Assembly (NCBI GenBank): GCA_015039365.1
Contig: WION01000624.1
Span: forward strand, 1 to 27,979
Length of the DNA stretch: 27,979 nucleotides
From: Amanita rubescens
Lineage: Eukaryota > Basidiomycota > Agaricomycetes > Agaricales > Amanitaceae
Direction of reading: 5' to 3'
Shown here: positions 8,723 through 16,940 of the stretch, one piece after another
How the letters are laid out: the number at the start of each line of letters is the position of its first letter
Position numbering within the stretch: position 1 is the stretch's first letter
Program-made: the position numbers and the translations under genes
Notes under the pieces: generated by a model
What the model was told of the DNA's origin: nothing
Databases searched by the model: none
What the model saw: only the letters and a program-made list of their open reading frames with translations

Positions 8723-8932
8723 ATGAAATTCTCATCAACCATCCTCACAGCGCTTTTCTGCGCATCGGCTACTCTTGCTGTCCCCAGCTCGTTTCAAACG
8801 GAGGAAAGGGGTGACGAAGTCTGTTGGCGCGTTTGCTTCCCCGCGCGTCCCCGCTGTCCTATTGGAACGCATCCCAGAAACTTTGGAGAGTGTTGGACTT
8901 GCTGTTCCGACATCTCGGTCAACGGTGAATGA
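8723..8932 (+). CDS. Small secreted cysteine-rich protein, copy 1
   Basis: 69 codons. Residues 1-19 are a signal peptide (MKFSSTILTALFCASATLA), and a short acidic segment follows. The mature part has six cysteines, C34-x3-C38-x6-C45-x11-C57-x2-C60-C61, with the signature GECWTCC. The spacing is identical in copy 3 (12232-12447), so it is a real disulphide scaffold. The coding frame has no intron; the leader does. The protein is presumably exported. Function is unknown: small secreted cysteine-rich proteins of fungi may be effectors, antimicrobial peptides or cell-surface proteins, and nothing in the sequence decides. The TGA is followed by a 3' flank (GGCGGTAGATGAT) conserved in all three copies. 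Confidence 0.85.
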   Translation: MKFSSTILTALFCASATLAVPSSFQTEERGDEVCWRVCFPARPRCPIGTHPRNFGECWTCCSDISVNGE

Positions 8933-9077
8933 TGAGTTGATGGCGGTAGATGATAGGCGTACATAAAGGATTGGATGAAGACTGGATAATGATAGTTGAA
9001 GAGTTGCGATATGGTTATTTTTCCTTGGTTATGTTATGTGTTGTTAGTTGAAGTTCAGCAATTGCAGACCCCATGCC

Positions 9078-9420
9078 GTCATCGATCATCAGTCGGCTTC
9101 CATCACAAAGATGGGCGTAACCGAGTCTCCGACTATTACTATTACTAAATTGATACCCGACAGAACACCGACAGCAGGTTCATAATGTTTGGACATCATT
9201 AAATTTCGTCATATCTCCCTCTCATACTTACCTGACAGTATTATGTATGAAGCCATGTTGGTCAAATTTCCAATTTCCAACGGCAACTCGTATGTTATAA
9301 AAGTGGGATCATGGGGCGCCCGCCGCCAACACAATTTCTACCAAATCTCGGAGGCCGTGGAATCCGTGCTAAACCAACACAGAATTTGTATTCAATGCAG
9401 TTATGACGTCGTCTACTTCG
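9078..9420 (+). repeat. Orphan copy of the cassette's upstream segment, without a secreted-protein gene
   Basis: Positions 9349-9386 are identical over 38 bp to 8419-8456, and 9213-9236 match 8317-8340 over 24 bp, with similar sequence between. The GGCTTCCATCACAAAG motif near 9092 also occurs in cassette B near 10768. The sequence after 9420 does not continue into a leader or a cysteine-rich frame, so this is a truncated duplicate. Confidence 0.75.
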
Positions 9421-10309
9421 CTTCCCACAATTTTTAGATATATCTCATATTGAGGATCGAATCGACTCATCGGTGAGAAGTCGGTTCAACAGCAAGTAGC
9501 GAGCCGTCTTGATAAGGAGTTCACTCACGGTTGCTCGAAGATGGCCCAATCGGGTCCTCAAAGATTGGACATTGATTCGAAGTAGATATACCCGATGCAA
9601 GGAATCAACCGATCAGCAAGTGGTAAGATAGTCTTCAGAACGTAGTTGCAAAGAGTTGACACAATCGTCATGAACGAAATCTCCAGCCCCGAGACCCCGA
9701 CTGAAAGCAAGGAGACACTTGTGGTGACCTTGAGAGCGAATTTGTAGTGGCAAAAGTTTACCATGTTTCCAAGCTCCACCAACACCCATCCATCGCGAAG
9801 TTGTGCAATGATGTGGTAAAGTTCCGAAAAGTTAGAGCAGCAGCCCAAGAGAGCGATGCAGACTTCAAGTTGCGGCATTGAACGACGACGGGGCCTAGAA
9901 CTTGAAGGCCCGTGTATAGTATGGCATGGCTTGATTTGATATCTCTCGAGCGCGGACGCATGGGCTGAATAGAGCCAGGTGACCGTCAAGGGAGAGAGAG
10001 GAACAATAGGACTTTTCGCTCCGATTGCTGACCAAGGGGAAAACATGTCATGCAAGTTGTTGTTTGTCCACATCTTCCCTCAAATATGCGCTCTGGAACT
10101 TGAAGCATCCCGCTTGTGAAATCCCAATCGAATTCCGTCAGTTCTTGAGGGCTAAGTTTAACGCTAGTTATTAGGTCGACTATCTCGAGCTCGAGATTTA
10201 ACGAAGATTATTTATTGTGCCGGCAAGTAAACAAGGCCTTTCCAAAGCACAAAATAGGTCCAGCACTCCATTTGTCTCCGTCAAGTGTTGCGCATATGCT
10301 GAAGTTGTT
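9421..10309. other. Stretch between cassettes, no gene supported
   Basis: A 171-codon minus-strand open frame (9558-10073) opens with MWTNN and contains hydrophobic stretches, but no domain, splice pattern or homologue is recognisable. The TTTGTCCACATCT around 10063 resembles cassette A near 8309, so cassette debris may extend here. Confidence 0.4.
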
Positions 10310-10865
10310 CCCCCATCTGCCCAGGTAGATGCTTCTCAACTAGCTGAGAAAACGAATCATCGACCTGCAGAAATCGAAAGTCAGCACAGACGGCGAGAGG
10401 CATAAAAGCAGCAATGTGTTTGGCCAATTTCTCACAACATGTCTCCCCACGTCTGATTGACAGTTATGATGTTGCCCAGATTAGATTGGTCTTCTTCCGA
10501 CATGCACGGTAGCGGAACAATCAAGCTGCGTTATACCATCGATCGAATCGTCTTGCAAATGCCTTGACCACGAGATTCGAACATTCTTTATGGCATAATG
10601 CATCCGGACTATGTCGACGATACCTGCATAGAAGAACATTCCGCGACGGACATTGGAACATGAAATCATGCTCATGAACTGCATTGATGTCCGAACAATA
10701 GCCACAATCAAGGTTTACATAGGCTATCACTGGGTCATCGATCATCGCGATATGTCTTAAACTGGGCTTCCATCACAAAGGTGGCGCAACCGAGTTTCCG
10801 ACCGTACTTAGGACGACGGAAAACACCCTTCTGCCATAATCGGCTTAGCCTACACATGCATCCAA

Positions 10866-11002
10866 GATACAAAAACCTCTCATGTCGACAATCCAGAAGT
10901 CTTCAAGTTCCTCGATACCTCTCTAAACGGTGAGCATCCCCTCTATCTTTTCAATCAGAAACTGAGGCGTCACTGGAGTCCTATCTACCGCTTCGCAACG
11001 AA
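10866..11002 (+). promoter_or_regulatory. Degenerate core promoter and leader of secreted-protein copy 2
   Basis: The position equivalent to the TATA box reads GATACAAAAA instead of TATAAAA. The leader intron donor is intact (GTGAGC at 10930), but the equivalent 3' splice site reads GGAG (to 10978) where copies 1 and 3 have CAG. Both changes would be expected to weaken expression. Confidence 0.5.
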
Positions 11003-11215
11003 ATGGTATTCTCACCAACTATCCCCATGGCACTCCTCTTCGCATCGGCTACTCTTGCTCTTCTCAGATCGTTTCAAACGGAGGAAAGGGGCGACAAAAT
11101 CTGTTGGCACGCTTGCTCCTTTGAGCCTCTTGAATGTCCTCCTGAATTCCACCCCCAAAATATTGGAGAATGTCGCGTTTGTTACCGTAGGATCTCGACC
11201 GACGGTGAATCATGA
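11003..11215 (+). CDS. Small secreted cysteine-rich protein, copy 2, one scaffold cysteine lost
   Basis: 70 codons, clearly paralogous to copy 1 (shared SFQTEERGDK/E segment). The signal peptide is MVFSPTIPMALLFASATLA. Cysteines 34, 38, 45, 57 and 60 keep the family spacing, but residue 61 is Tyr (GECRVCY) where the other copies have Cys, leaving an odd number. The frame is intact and ends TGA. With a degraded TATA box and weakened leader splice site, this copy may be decaying or diverging; a dimer through the free cysteine is another option. Function unknown. Confidence 0.75.
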   Translation: MVFSPTIPMALLFASATLALLRSFQTEERGDKICWHACSFEPLECPPEFHPQNIGECRVCYRRISTDGES

Positions 11216-11275
11216 GTTGAAGGCGGGTAGATGATAAGTTATGTGTTAGTCCAGCAATTGCAGATCCTGTTCTGG

Positions 11276-12040
11276 AAGACGAAGCGAATCTGTTTGCGAG
11301 ATCACACCACCCCCGTCTTCCGAACGGATATGGTCGCAATCAATTAGACGTCTCTGAAAATAGAGTCATAGATGCTCCGCTTGCTTTTGGAGCCCAGCAG
11401 TATCAGTGGCTACTTAACGAGAGCCTTTTATGTTGCGAGCTAGGAATAGCACCTTTCATATTGGCCATATCAGTTCGATGATTGTAGGCCCTGCTCTTTA
11501 AGCTTCATAGAACTCAGAATTTAGCGCTCAGTGGATTCCTGCGAGAACTTTTTGCGAACCAGAGTTATTAGAAGCAATGTCACGCGGTATCTTGCTCTTT
11601 ATTCGACTCTTCTGGGCATCACAATCGTTCCTTAGTCCATCCTAGTTGTTAATGTATTAACCGTATCCAGAAGCGTCTTACTCCTAATTGGCCAGTCCTA
11701 TTCCCTCACTACACGCAATCGAACACCAGGAAAGCGTCCTTCAGACACATGGCGAGAGGGAGAAGCGGAGCTTCCATTCGTAAAATCGGTATTCCTTTTA
11801 TTCGAAAAAAAAAAGGTTGAGCTCACGCTGGAGTAAAACACTGGTAATGCTGATAGTCGAGAGAGACTCACATTGCGTCGAGACATTTGACAACCTATCA
11901 TCTCCTGCGCTTGTTCAGATACCTGAGAGTATTGAAGTAGGAGCGTACGAGCTTCCGACTTCGAACAGTAGTTAACGCAGATTAGAACACCTAACTCCAA
12001 CCGAATCCCGGAATCGATGCCAAGGCGTTCGATGCAGTTA
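11276..12040. other. Stretch upstream of the third cassette, no gene supported
   Basis: No domain-bearing frame is visible; a 100-codon minus-strand frame (11698-12000) is low in coding character and spans a run of ten A (11805-11814). No TIR element or RNA gene was seen. Confidence 0.4.
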
Positions 12041-12091
12041 TGCCACGGACGCCACGGACACCTTCTACTATAATCAGCCTAGCATTCAGGG

Positions 12092-12231
12092 TATATAAAT
12101 CTTCAGTGTTGACACCCAGAGGTTCATCAGCTCCCTCAGCGCCTCTCTAAAACGGTGAGTATCTCGTCAACGTCCTCGACTTTGACCAGAATCGAGGCGT
12201 CGCGCAGCCTTACTTACCGCTTCATAACAGA
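12092..12231 (+). promoter_or_regulatory. Core promoter and leader intron of secreted-protein copy 3
   Basis: A TATATAAA box sits at 12092-12099. The probable leader intron is 12155-12207 (GTGAGT to CGCAG), and the start codon is at 12232. TATA position and intron placement match copy 1. Confidence 0.6.
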
Positions 12232-12447
12232 ATGAAACTCTCAATAACTGTCTTCATGGCGCTCCTCTGCGCATCGACCACCCTTTCTCTCTCCAGCTCA
12301 CCCCAATCGGAAGATGTGGTGGTGGTGGATAACAAAATCTGTTATCGCGTTTGCTTCCCTGAGCGTACTGAATGTCCTCGTGAATGGCATTCCGAAAAAT
12401 ATGGAGAATGTTACACTTGCTGCCGCCACGATGAATCACTGGCATGA
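12232..12447 (+). CDS. Small secreted cysteine-rich protein, copy 3
   Basis: 71 codons. The signal peptide is about residues 1-20 (MKLSITVFMALLCASTTLSL), then a short SPQSEDVVVVDNK linker. The six-cysteine scaffold C37-x3-C41-x6-C48-x11-C60-x2-C63-C64 is identical in spacing to copy 1, with shared KICYRVCFPE and GECYTCC segments. Protein divergence from copy 1 outside the cysteines is large, while the spacing is exact, suggesting selection on the fold. The frame is complete and in the same orientation as the other copies. Function unknown. Confidence 0.83.
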   Translation: MKLSITVFMALLCASTTLSLSSSPQSEDVVVVDNKICYRVCFPERTECPREWHSEKYGECYTCCRHDESLA

Positions 12448-12545
12448 GTTGAAGGCGGTAGATGATAAGCGTACATAAAGGATTGGACGTAAATCTGGAT
12501 GATGGTGGTCGAAGAGATGCGATATGGTTAGGTTGTCCCTTGGCT

Positions 12546-12926
12546 ATGTTAGTTTGGCAAACGAGACTGTTCTTGAGACTATATGACCTGCGTCTTCCAA
12601 ACGGTACGATCACAGCGCTCAAATCAGTCAATTTCAACGCCTCTGAAAATTTGGCCTTTTTCCGCATGCTCCTGATTCGTCCTGAAGCCCAATAGTGGAT
12701 CCCTCACGAGGGCTTTTGTGCATTGCAAAAGAGATTGTAGAATAGAAGCGCTGTTTCTGACCGTCTCTTCTCTGCTGTTATTCAGATTGACCTTACGGAG
12801 ACTAGTATCGATGCGGATATTGCAGGTCCAAGGTATTATATTCTTCTATACATCGATCTAAAAGAGAGTTCGTGCTAGGGTAAGGTGGGTGAAGTTAACA
12901 CGTCATCGATTCTGACATGGTGACTA
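12546..12926. other. Intergenic, 3' side of copy 3 and of the PrpF-family gene
   Basis: Convergent 3' ends face each other here. No coding frame, repeat or RNA gene is supported. Confidence 0.5.
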
Positions 12927-14189
12927 TTACCACCAAACAACTCCCTTCATCAATTTTCTACCAGTTCCAATTACATTTGCACTCTTCACGTGTCCGTTAT
13001 CGGTGTATTCTGCTCCAACGTCCACGATGCCGGTGGGATGTCTCAGCCTGACTAACCCAGAATCAGGGTCATTCGGCGTCGGTTTCTGGACCAGCCGCCG
13101 AAAAGTCCATGGTAAAGTGCCTTCAGTGTTGGCGGCTACTCCGAGGCAGAGCGCAACAGTCGCTGGCACAGCTTTATGAAGCACGCCCATCGAAAGAGTG
13201 TGAACTACGATGTCGACACGTTTCTCAAGGTCAGCTGGCGTCGGGTGGCTAAGCAAAGCAATTTTTGGCTGCGATTGAATTGCGGGATCTAAACCCATCA
13301 TTTTTGCGCCTTGCTGCCTGATCGTCTCGAGGACCTGGCCCACTTGCGTCAAGGACGGCTCCTCTTGGCGCACATAGGCGTCGACAGGAAAAACGCTATT
13401 CAGCTGCGGATAGCTCGCGAAAACGGTGGGGTTCGTGGCGTCCACAAGAGAGATGACGAAATGATTTTCGCCCCTTTCGCATGGCAAGGTGATAGAATCG
13501 CGCGGTGAACCCGTGGGGAGCAGTTTACCAGTGCGAGCACCAGCAGGGTCAATAAACTTCATGGCTATCTGGGATGCATTTCCGGATACGCCCGCAATAG
13601 CCACTTCTGGCTTATCCAAGTCCGCGATAACGCCTTCACTAGTTTGTGTGGCAGGGAAGGTTGTGTCAATGATTTTCTGAGTGTTGGTATTAAAAGATCG
13701 TACGGTAACACGTCCGTCAACGATCGGAGGTTGACAAATCCTCTCGTCAATGGCAAATGCACCTATGACGTGCGATAGGTTCCCACAATTGCCAGATAAA
13801 TCGATGACAGAATCACGAATCCCAACCTGGACGAAGGTATATTCTGCGTGTATGCCTTGAGATGTTTGCTCTGCTGTTGGTTTACCGACGATGCAGATTT
13901 TCGACAGGCTGGAGATGCCGCCTCCCATTCCATTAAGCTGTCGACCATATTCTGGATCGGGAGAACCCATTATTCCAAGAAAGATGCGGGGCCATTCCGA
14001 CTTGTCGGCGGGGAGAAAGTCACGATTTATGAGTACGCCTTTGGAAGTTCCTCCTCGTAGGTACGATGCTGGTATTGGATTCGGGGCGCAACTCGATGAA
14101 TGACGACGAATAGTTTGCCCGAGGGACCGAATAGTAGCGGTCGAAAACCGGAGATTACGCATGTAATTTGACACGACAGCTGCCGTCAT
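12927..14189 (-). CDS. PrpF-family isomerase (methylaconitate/oxalomesaconate/aconitate isomerase type)
   Basis: A single exon of 420 codons with an ATG start at 14187-14189. The first ~33 residues (MTAAVVSNYMRNLRFSTATI..RRHSSS) are basic, Ser/Thr-rich and poor in acids, a likely mitochondrial presequence. PrpF/DUF453 marks follow: YLRGGTSKGVLI (43-54), MGSPDPEYGRQLNGMGGG (74-91), SSLSKICIVG, and SGNCGNLSHVIGAFAIDE (132-149) holding the conserved Cys135. The second lobe contains PCERGENHFVISLVD. The family catalyses double-bond shifts in small tricarboxylates: bacterial PrpF on 2-methylaconitate, GalD on 4-oxalomesaconate, and Adi1 of the Ustilago itaconate cluster on cis-aconitate. Which applies here is open. 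Length is normal for the family plus the presequence. Confidence 0.9.
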   Translation of the reverse strand: MTAAVVSNYMRNLRFSTATIRSLGQTIRRHSSSCAPNPIPASYLRGGTSKGVLINRDFLPADKSEWPRIFLGIMGSPDPEYGRQLNGMGGGISSLSKICIVGKPTAEQTSQGIHAEYTFVQVGIRDSVIDLSGNCGNLSHVIGAFAIDERICQPPIVDGRVTVRSFNTNTQKIIDTTFPATQTSEGVIADLDKPEVAIAGVSGNASQIAMKFIDPAGARTGKLLPTGSPRDSITLPCERGENHFVISLVDATNPTVFASYPQLNSVFPVDAYVRQEEPSLTQVGQVLETIRQQGAKMMGLDPAIQSQPKIALLSHPTPADLEKRVDIVVHTLSMGVLHKAVPATVALCLGVAANTEGTLPWTFRRLVQKPTPNDPDSGLVRLRHPTGIVDVGAEYTDNGHVKSANVIGTGRKLMKGVVWW

Positions 14190-15030
14190 TCGGAAACTAG
14201 AGTTCTGAAAGGTCTATCTTGCTCAATCATGGTAAGTGCCCACCGACCCAAGTGAATGATTGACCGGAGTGACCTGGCTCAGCCGACGGCTGGGTGAGAA
14301 TTTGCACGTATTTACTGATTGATTGATCTGCAGTACGGCCGGCCGATTGGCAGTGGTACCAGCGTGCTACCACTGTTCACCACGGTGGCAACATACGAGA
14401 TTATCGTCTCGAGCAAGTAGCACACATGGGTTCCAAGAATGAGGAATGGTGACTTGACACGAATCGAACGATATTGTGTCCGACATTGATTAAATAACAC
14501 CCTTTTAGTGCTAGTACTCCGAGTCAGGGACAAAATCATAAAATCACAAAATGAACGCCGCTTGGCAAACCGGGCCGCTCATTCTCAATCTCCCATAGGT
14601 ATAATGTAAGTACATGAAGAGAGAGATAATATAAGGTGTCGTACACTCTCGTACAGGGCTTTATCGAGTTGAAACGGATTGCCAAACATGGTCTGTCAGA
14701 AAATCGTGGCTTCGAATCGCGCTATGTCACATTGTTGACAGATATCAAAACGGCCCTGATATCGGAACCGTTTGGCATGTGGTTTTGGACCGAGGGCTGA
14801 AAAACGAAGGTTTGTTCGCTAGCTTCCAAACTGTTCCTGCCACGTCGGTTGCCGTCCTCGTCGCCCAAGGGTGCGCAAAAACACTGGATCAGTGGACATC
14901 CATCCGGTAAGGCTTCTAGTTTCGATTGTTTTGAGAAAATGTGTTTACTGTATTTTTTTTCTTCTCTTTTTTTCACGAACCTGGATTACGTCTTGTTAGA
15001 GGTCGTGAGGAACGCAGCTGGCCGAGGTCC
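14190..15030. promoter_or_regulatory. Divergent upstream region between the PrpF-family gene and the membrane-protein gene
   Basis: This 841-bp gap contains two inverted repeats: CAGCCG-A-CGGCTG at 14280-14292, and CAGTGGTA/TACCACTG arms around a 9-nt loop at 14351-14375. Near the plus-strand gene there is a long pyrimidine tract (about 14953-14973) ending TTGTTAG at 14999, which may be a 3' splice site, so a leader or extra upstream exon of the membrane-protein gene could lie here. No TATA box was clear. Confidence 0.35.
14351..14375. repeat. Short inverted repeat (8-bp arms, 9-nt loop)
   Basis: The arms CAGTGGTA and TACCACTG are perfect complements. It lies about 160 bp before the PrpF-family start. 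It could be a dimeric binding site; no family is assigned. Confidence 0.4.
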
Positions 15031-15685
15031 ATGTCGAGCCAATCTTCACCAGCGTCCACGACGCTCCCTGGTTCACATCAAGCTAGCCATGGTGGAACGC
15101 CGGCTGGGGTCATAGCCGCTGTCGTGGTTATCGTGGTCGCCCTTTCCATTGGAGTAGCGGTTTATCTCGTTTTGCGAGGGAGAGCGCGTCGAACAGACTA
15201 TGATCCAGAACGTCGGCCCCGGGCGTCTATGGTTCTCGAGGGAAATCACGCTCCTGCCCAAGTCTCGCCATATGGTTCCACGTCAAATCTGGTCCCTCAT
15301 TTCCGTACGTTTTCCCGTCCCTCTCTGTTATTTCGGGTCTTGTGACTGATCCGTGTCAGACCACATTCCAGGAGCTAACATGCGGATTGCAACACGTAGA
15401 CCAGATGGTGCTTGGGAATTTTCAAATCCGGGCGCTCCATTCAATCCATTGGGAGTTACGGAAATTGAACCCCCCACTCCATGCTGTTCCTCCTTCCCAC
15501 CTAGCCCATCAACCCTAGAACCTCCAAAATCGCCGGTAGAAATAATGAAAGAGCGCGAATCAAAAGCCGCAAGGCTGATTAGACAGGGTTACGATGATAG
15601 GGAATCGGGTGATGATTTGCCTCCCCCTCCGGCCTATGGACACCAGTCCAGCTATCTGGACCAAACACGCGAACAAATCTCATAG
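15031..15685 (+). CDS. Single-pass membrane protein with PPxY tail
   Basis: Two exons (15031-15304 and 15360-15685) join in frame to 199 codons. A Ser/Thr-rich 25-residue N-terminus precedes one transmembrane helix at about 26-48 (AGVIAAVVVIVVALSIGVAV...), then a basic stop-transfer RGRARR. That suggests the N-terminus faces outside or the lumen and the tail the cytosol. The tail has a conserved-looking MRIATRRPDGAWEF segment (about 99-112), a proline-rich stretch, a charged helix (MKERESKAARLIRQGY) and DLPPPPAY; PPAY at 181-184 is a PPxY motif, the ligand of WW domains such as those of Rsp5/Nedd4 ligases. This layout is common for small uncharacterised mushroom-fungus proteins. An upstream exon may exist (possible acceptor at 14998-14999). 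Function unknown. Confidence 0.75.
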
Positions 15686-16057
15686 TATTATGGGTGCCAT
15701 GCCCTCTATGTAGATAGGAAGGTATGGAACGGGCGACAACTCGCCGCGGACTTTGTACATATATAATGACGGACGCATACGATGCTTAGAACACGACTGC
15801 CACCATCAACATTCCTTTCTTTCTTTATTCAAGCTAACATCATTCCTTGCTTTGTCGATAAACTTTCTTTCATTTATTGGTCCATCTGTTTGCAACGTTC
15901 CTTTGTCAAGATGCCATTTGCATCACGCTGTATTCTATATGACCTTAGTCTTTATCTTATTTTGCGCAAACTGCTCATAATCATTGCGATGTGTATTGTA
16001 CAATTTTAGCTAATACTTGATACATGACAAGATGGTAAAACGCCAGTGAGGAGTATA
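15686..16057. other. Convergent intergenic region, 3' ends only
   Basis: This stretch lies between the stop codons of the membrane-protein gene (plus) and the BTB gene (minus). It is T-rich on the plus strand and carries no supported gene. Confidence 0.5.
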
Positions 16058-16940
16058 CTACTTGGCATTTGTTGGCGACGTCCCTCCTGTTCCAAGGTTA
16101 CCTGCGCCGTTGACTAGAAATATACGTCAAAAATCAATTATCAGGCTTATCAAATTGCTTACCTTGTTTGCCATCTTTGAGCAAAGCCTTTTTCTTTTGC
16201 GATTCAAAATAGGCATTGATAGCCTTAGGGAAGATTTTCTTGTCGACTTGATCTAATGGACGTGCACCATCCTGGGTAGTTAGTAAACGCTCTCGAACCG
16301 AGAAAATCATCAAGGCCGTGTGCATTCCTAATGTCTCTGTCTCCTCCAGCGTGAGTAATTGTGCCCGAGCACATAGGGCGGCATAATGAGGGGTAATGAC
16401 ACCCTCTGGAATATGGTGTTGTTGATACAACCCGATTCGTTCGACGAGTGGAATCCGAATGTTCTCCAACGCTTGGATCGCAAGAGCTTTGACTTCTGGG
16501 AACAACCAATTGTGGGCCAGGTTCAGGATAATTTTCCAGTTTTCCACCGTCGTTTGGCGTGAAAATTTTCTGCAACGGTGCCGTTAGAAAAACAAGTACG
16601 TTCAATTGAAAAGAAATAAATGGGTACATACGGGTCATAAAATACCCAAAGGAACACGGAAAATTCGTGGGCCGTGACGTTCTCCAGGACGACCGCATTC
16701 GAGTCGGATGTGCCCTTTTGGGCTTGGCCAGAGTTCTGGAGGTATTCTTGAAATTTGGGCGACTCTCGAAGGAAGAAATGCGAGTGAACTTTAAACAGTG
16801 TTTTTTCGACCTGTGAATACGCGTCATGAAGACCGTAGAGAGAATATGAATGTGATGCTAACCAAGATGTGAATGTTCCCATCCGGGATATAGTATTCAG
16901 GATGACGGTCAAGATGTTTCAAGTCGTGACTGGGGGACAT
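16058..16940 (-). CDS. BTB/POZ domain protein
   Basis: Four minus-strand exons (16863-16940, 16632-16810, 16163-16569, 16058-16113) join in frame to 239 codons ending TAG. The start MSPSHDLKHLDRHPEYYIPD is followed by GNIHILVEKTLFKVHSHFFL and RESPKFQEYL, the usual opening of mushroom-fungus BTB proteins (DG-x-V-x-F-x-VE-x-TLFKVH). The BTB fold covers about residues 15-110, ending at VTAHEFSVFLWVFYDP. The C-terminal half is helical, including NWKIILNLAHNWLFPEVKAL and a lysine-rich QKKKALLKDGKQ. All splice sites are GT-AG, introns 49-62 nt. BTB proteins dimerise and often act as Cul3 ligase adaptors; partners here are unknown. It is divergent from GCN1 with 639 bp between starts. Confidence 0.88.

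Larger units (their letters stand above)
7865..9075 (+). repeat. Duplicated cassette A, carrying secreted-protein gene copy 1
   Basis: About 1.2 kb, including about 850 bp of upstream sequence, the gene at 8723-8932 and a 3' flank, is repeated in diverged form as cassette B around 10310-11275. Anchors include AGATGCTTCTCAACT (about 7878), GACATGCACGGTA (about 8046), TGCTCATGAACTGCATTG (about 8214) and CCATAAGCGGCTTAGCC (about 8558). Confidence 0.75.
10310..11275 (+). repeat. Duplicated cassette B, carrying secreted-protein gene copy 2
   Basis: It follows cassette A in order: AGATGCTTCTCAACT (about 10327), GACATGCACGGTA (about 10499), CATGCTCATGAACTGCATTG (about 10667), a TATA region near 10866, the gene at 11003, and GGCGGGTAGATGATAAG after the stop. 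Its 3' flank jumps directly from the GATGATAAG motif to TTATGTGTTAG, lacking roughly 80-100 nt present after copy 1, so it has an internal deletion. Confidence 0.7.
12041..12545 (+). repeat. Duplicated cassette C, short form, carrying secreted-protein gene copy 3
   Basis: It shares the TATA-leader-intron-gene-3' flank layout with cassettes A and B. The 3' flank GGCGGTAGATGATAAGCGTA, then CATAAAGGATTGGA, continues to GATGCGATATGGTTA as in cassette A. Upstream similarity is limited to about 50-100 bp, so this is the oldest or most truncated copy. Confidence 0.65.

Noticed and set aside
9558..10073. 171-codon minus-strand open frame with hydrophobic stretches
   Set aside because: No recognisable family, no clear membrane topology, and it sits in duplication debris. 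I could not support it as a gene.
10481..10745. Two overlapping minus-strand open frames
   Set aside because: They lie in the duplicated upstream segment of the secreted-protein cassette, and the matching part of cassette A does not keep the frame.
11698..12000. 100-codon minus-strand open frame
   Set aside because: Contains homopolymer-encoded residues and no domain; probably chance.
14722..14976. 84-codon minus-strand frame and plus-strand frames before 15031
   Set aside because: Could hold an upstream exon of the membrane-protein gene, but no start codon or conserved segment supports one. Noted only in the promoter entry.
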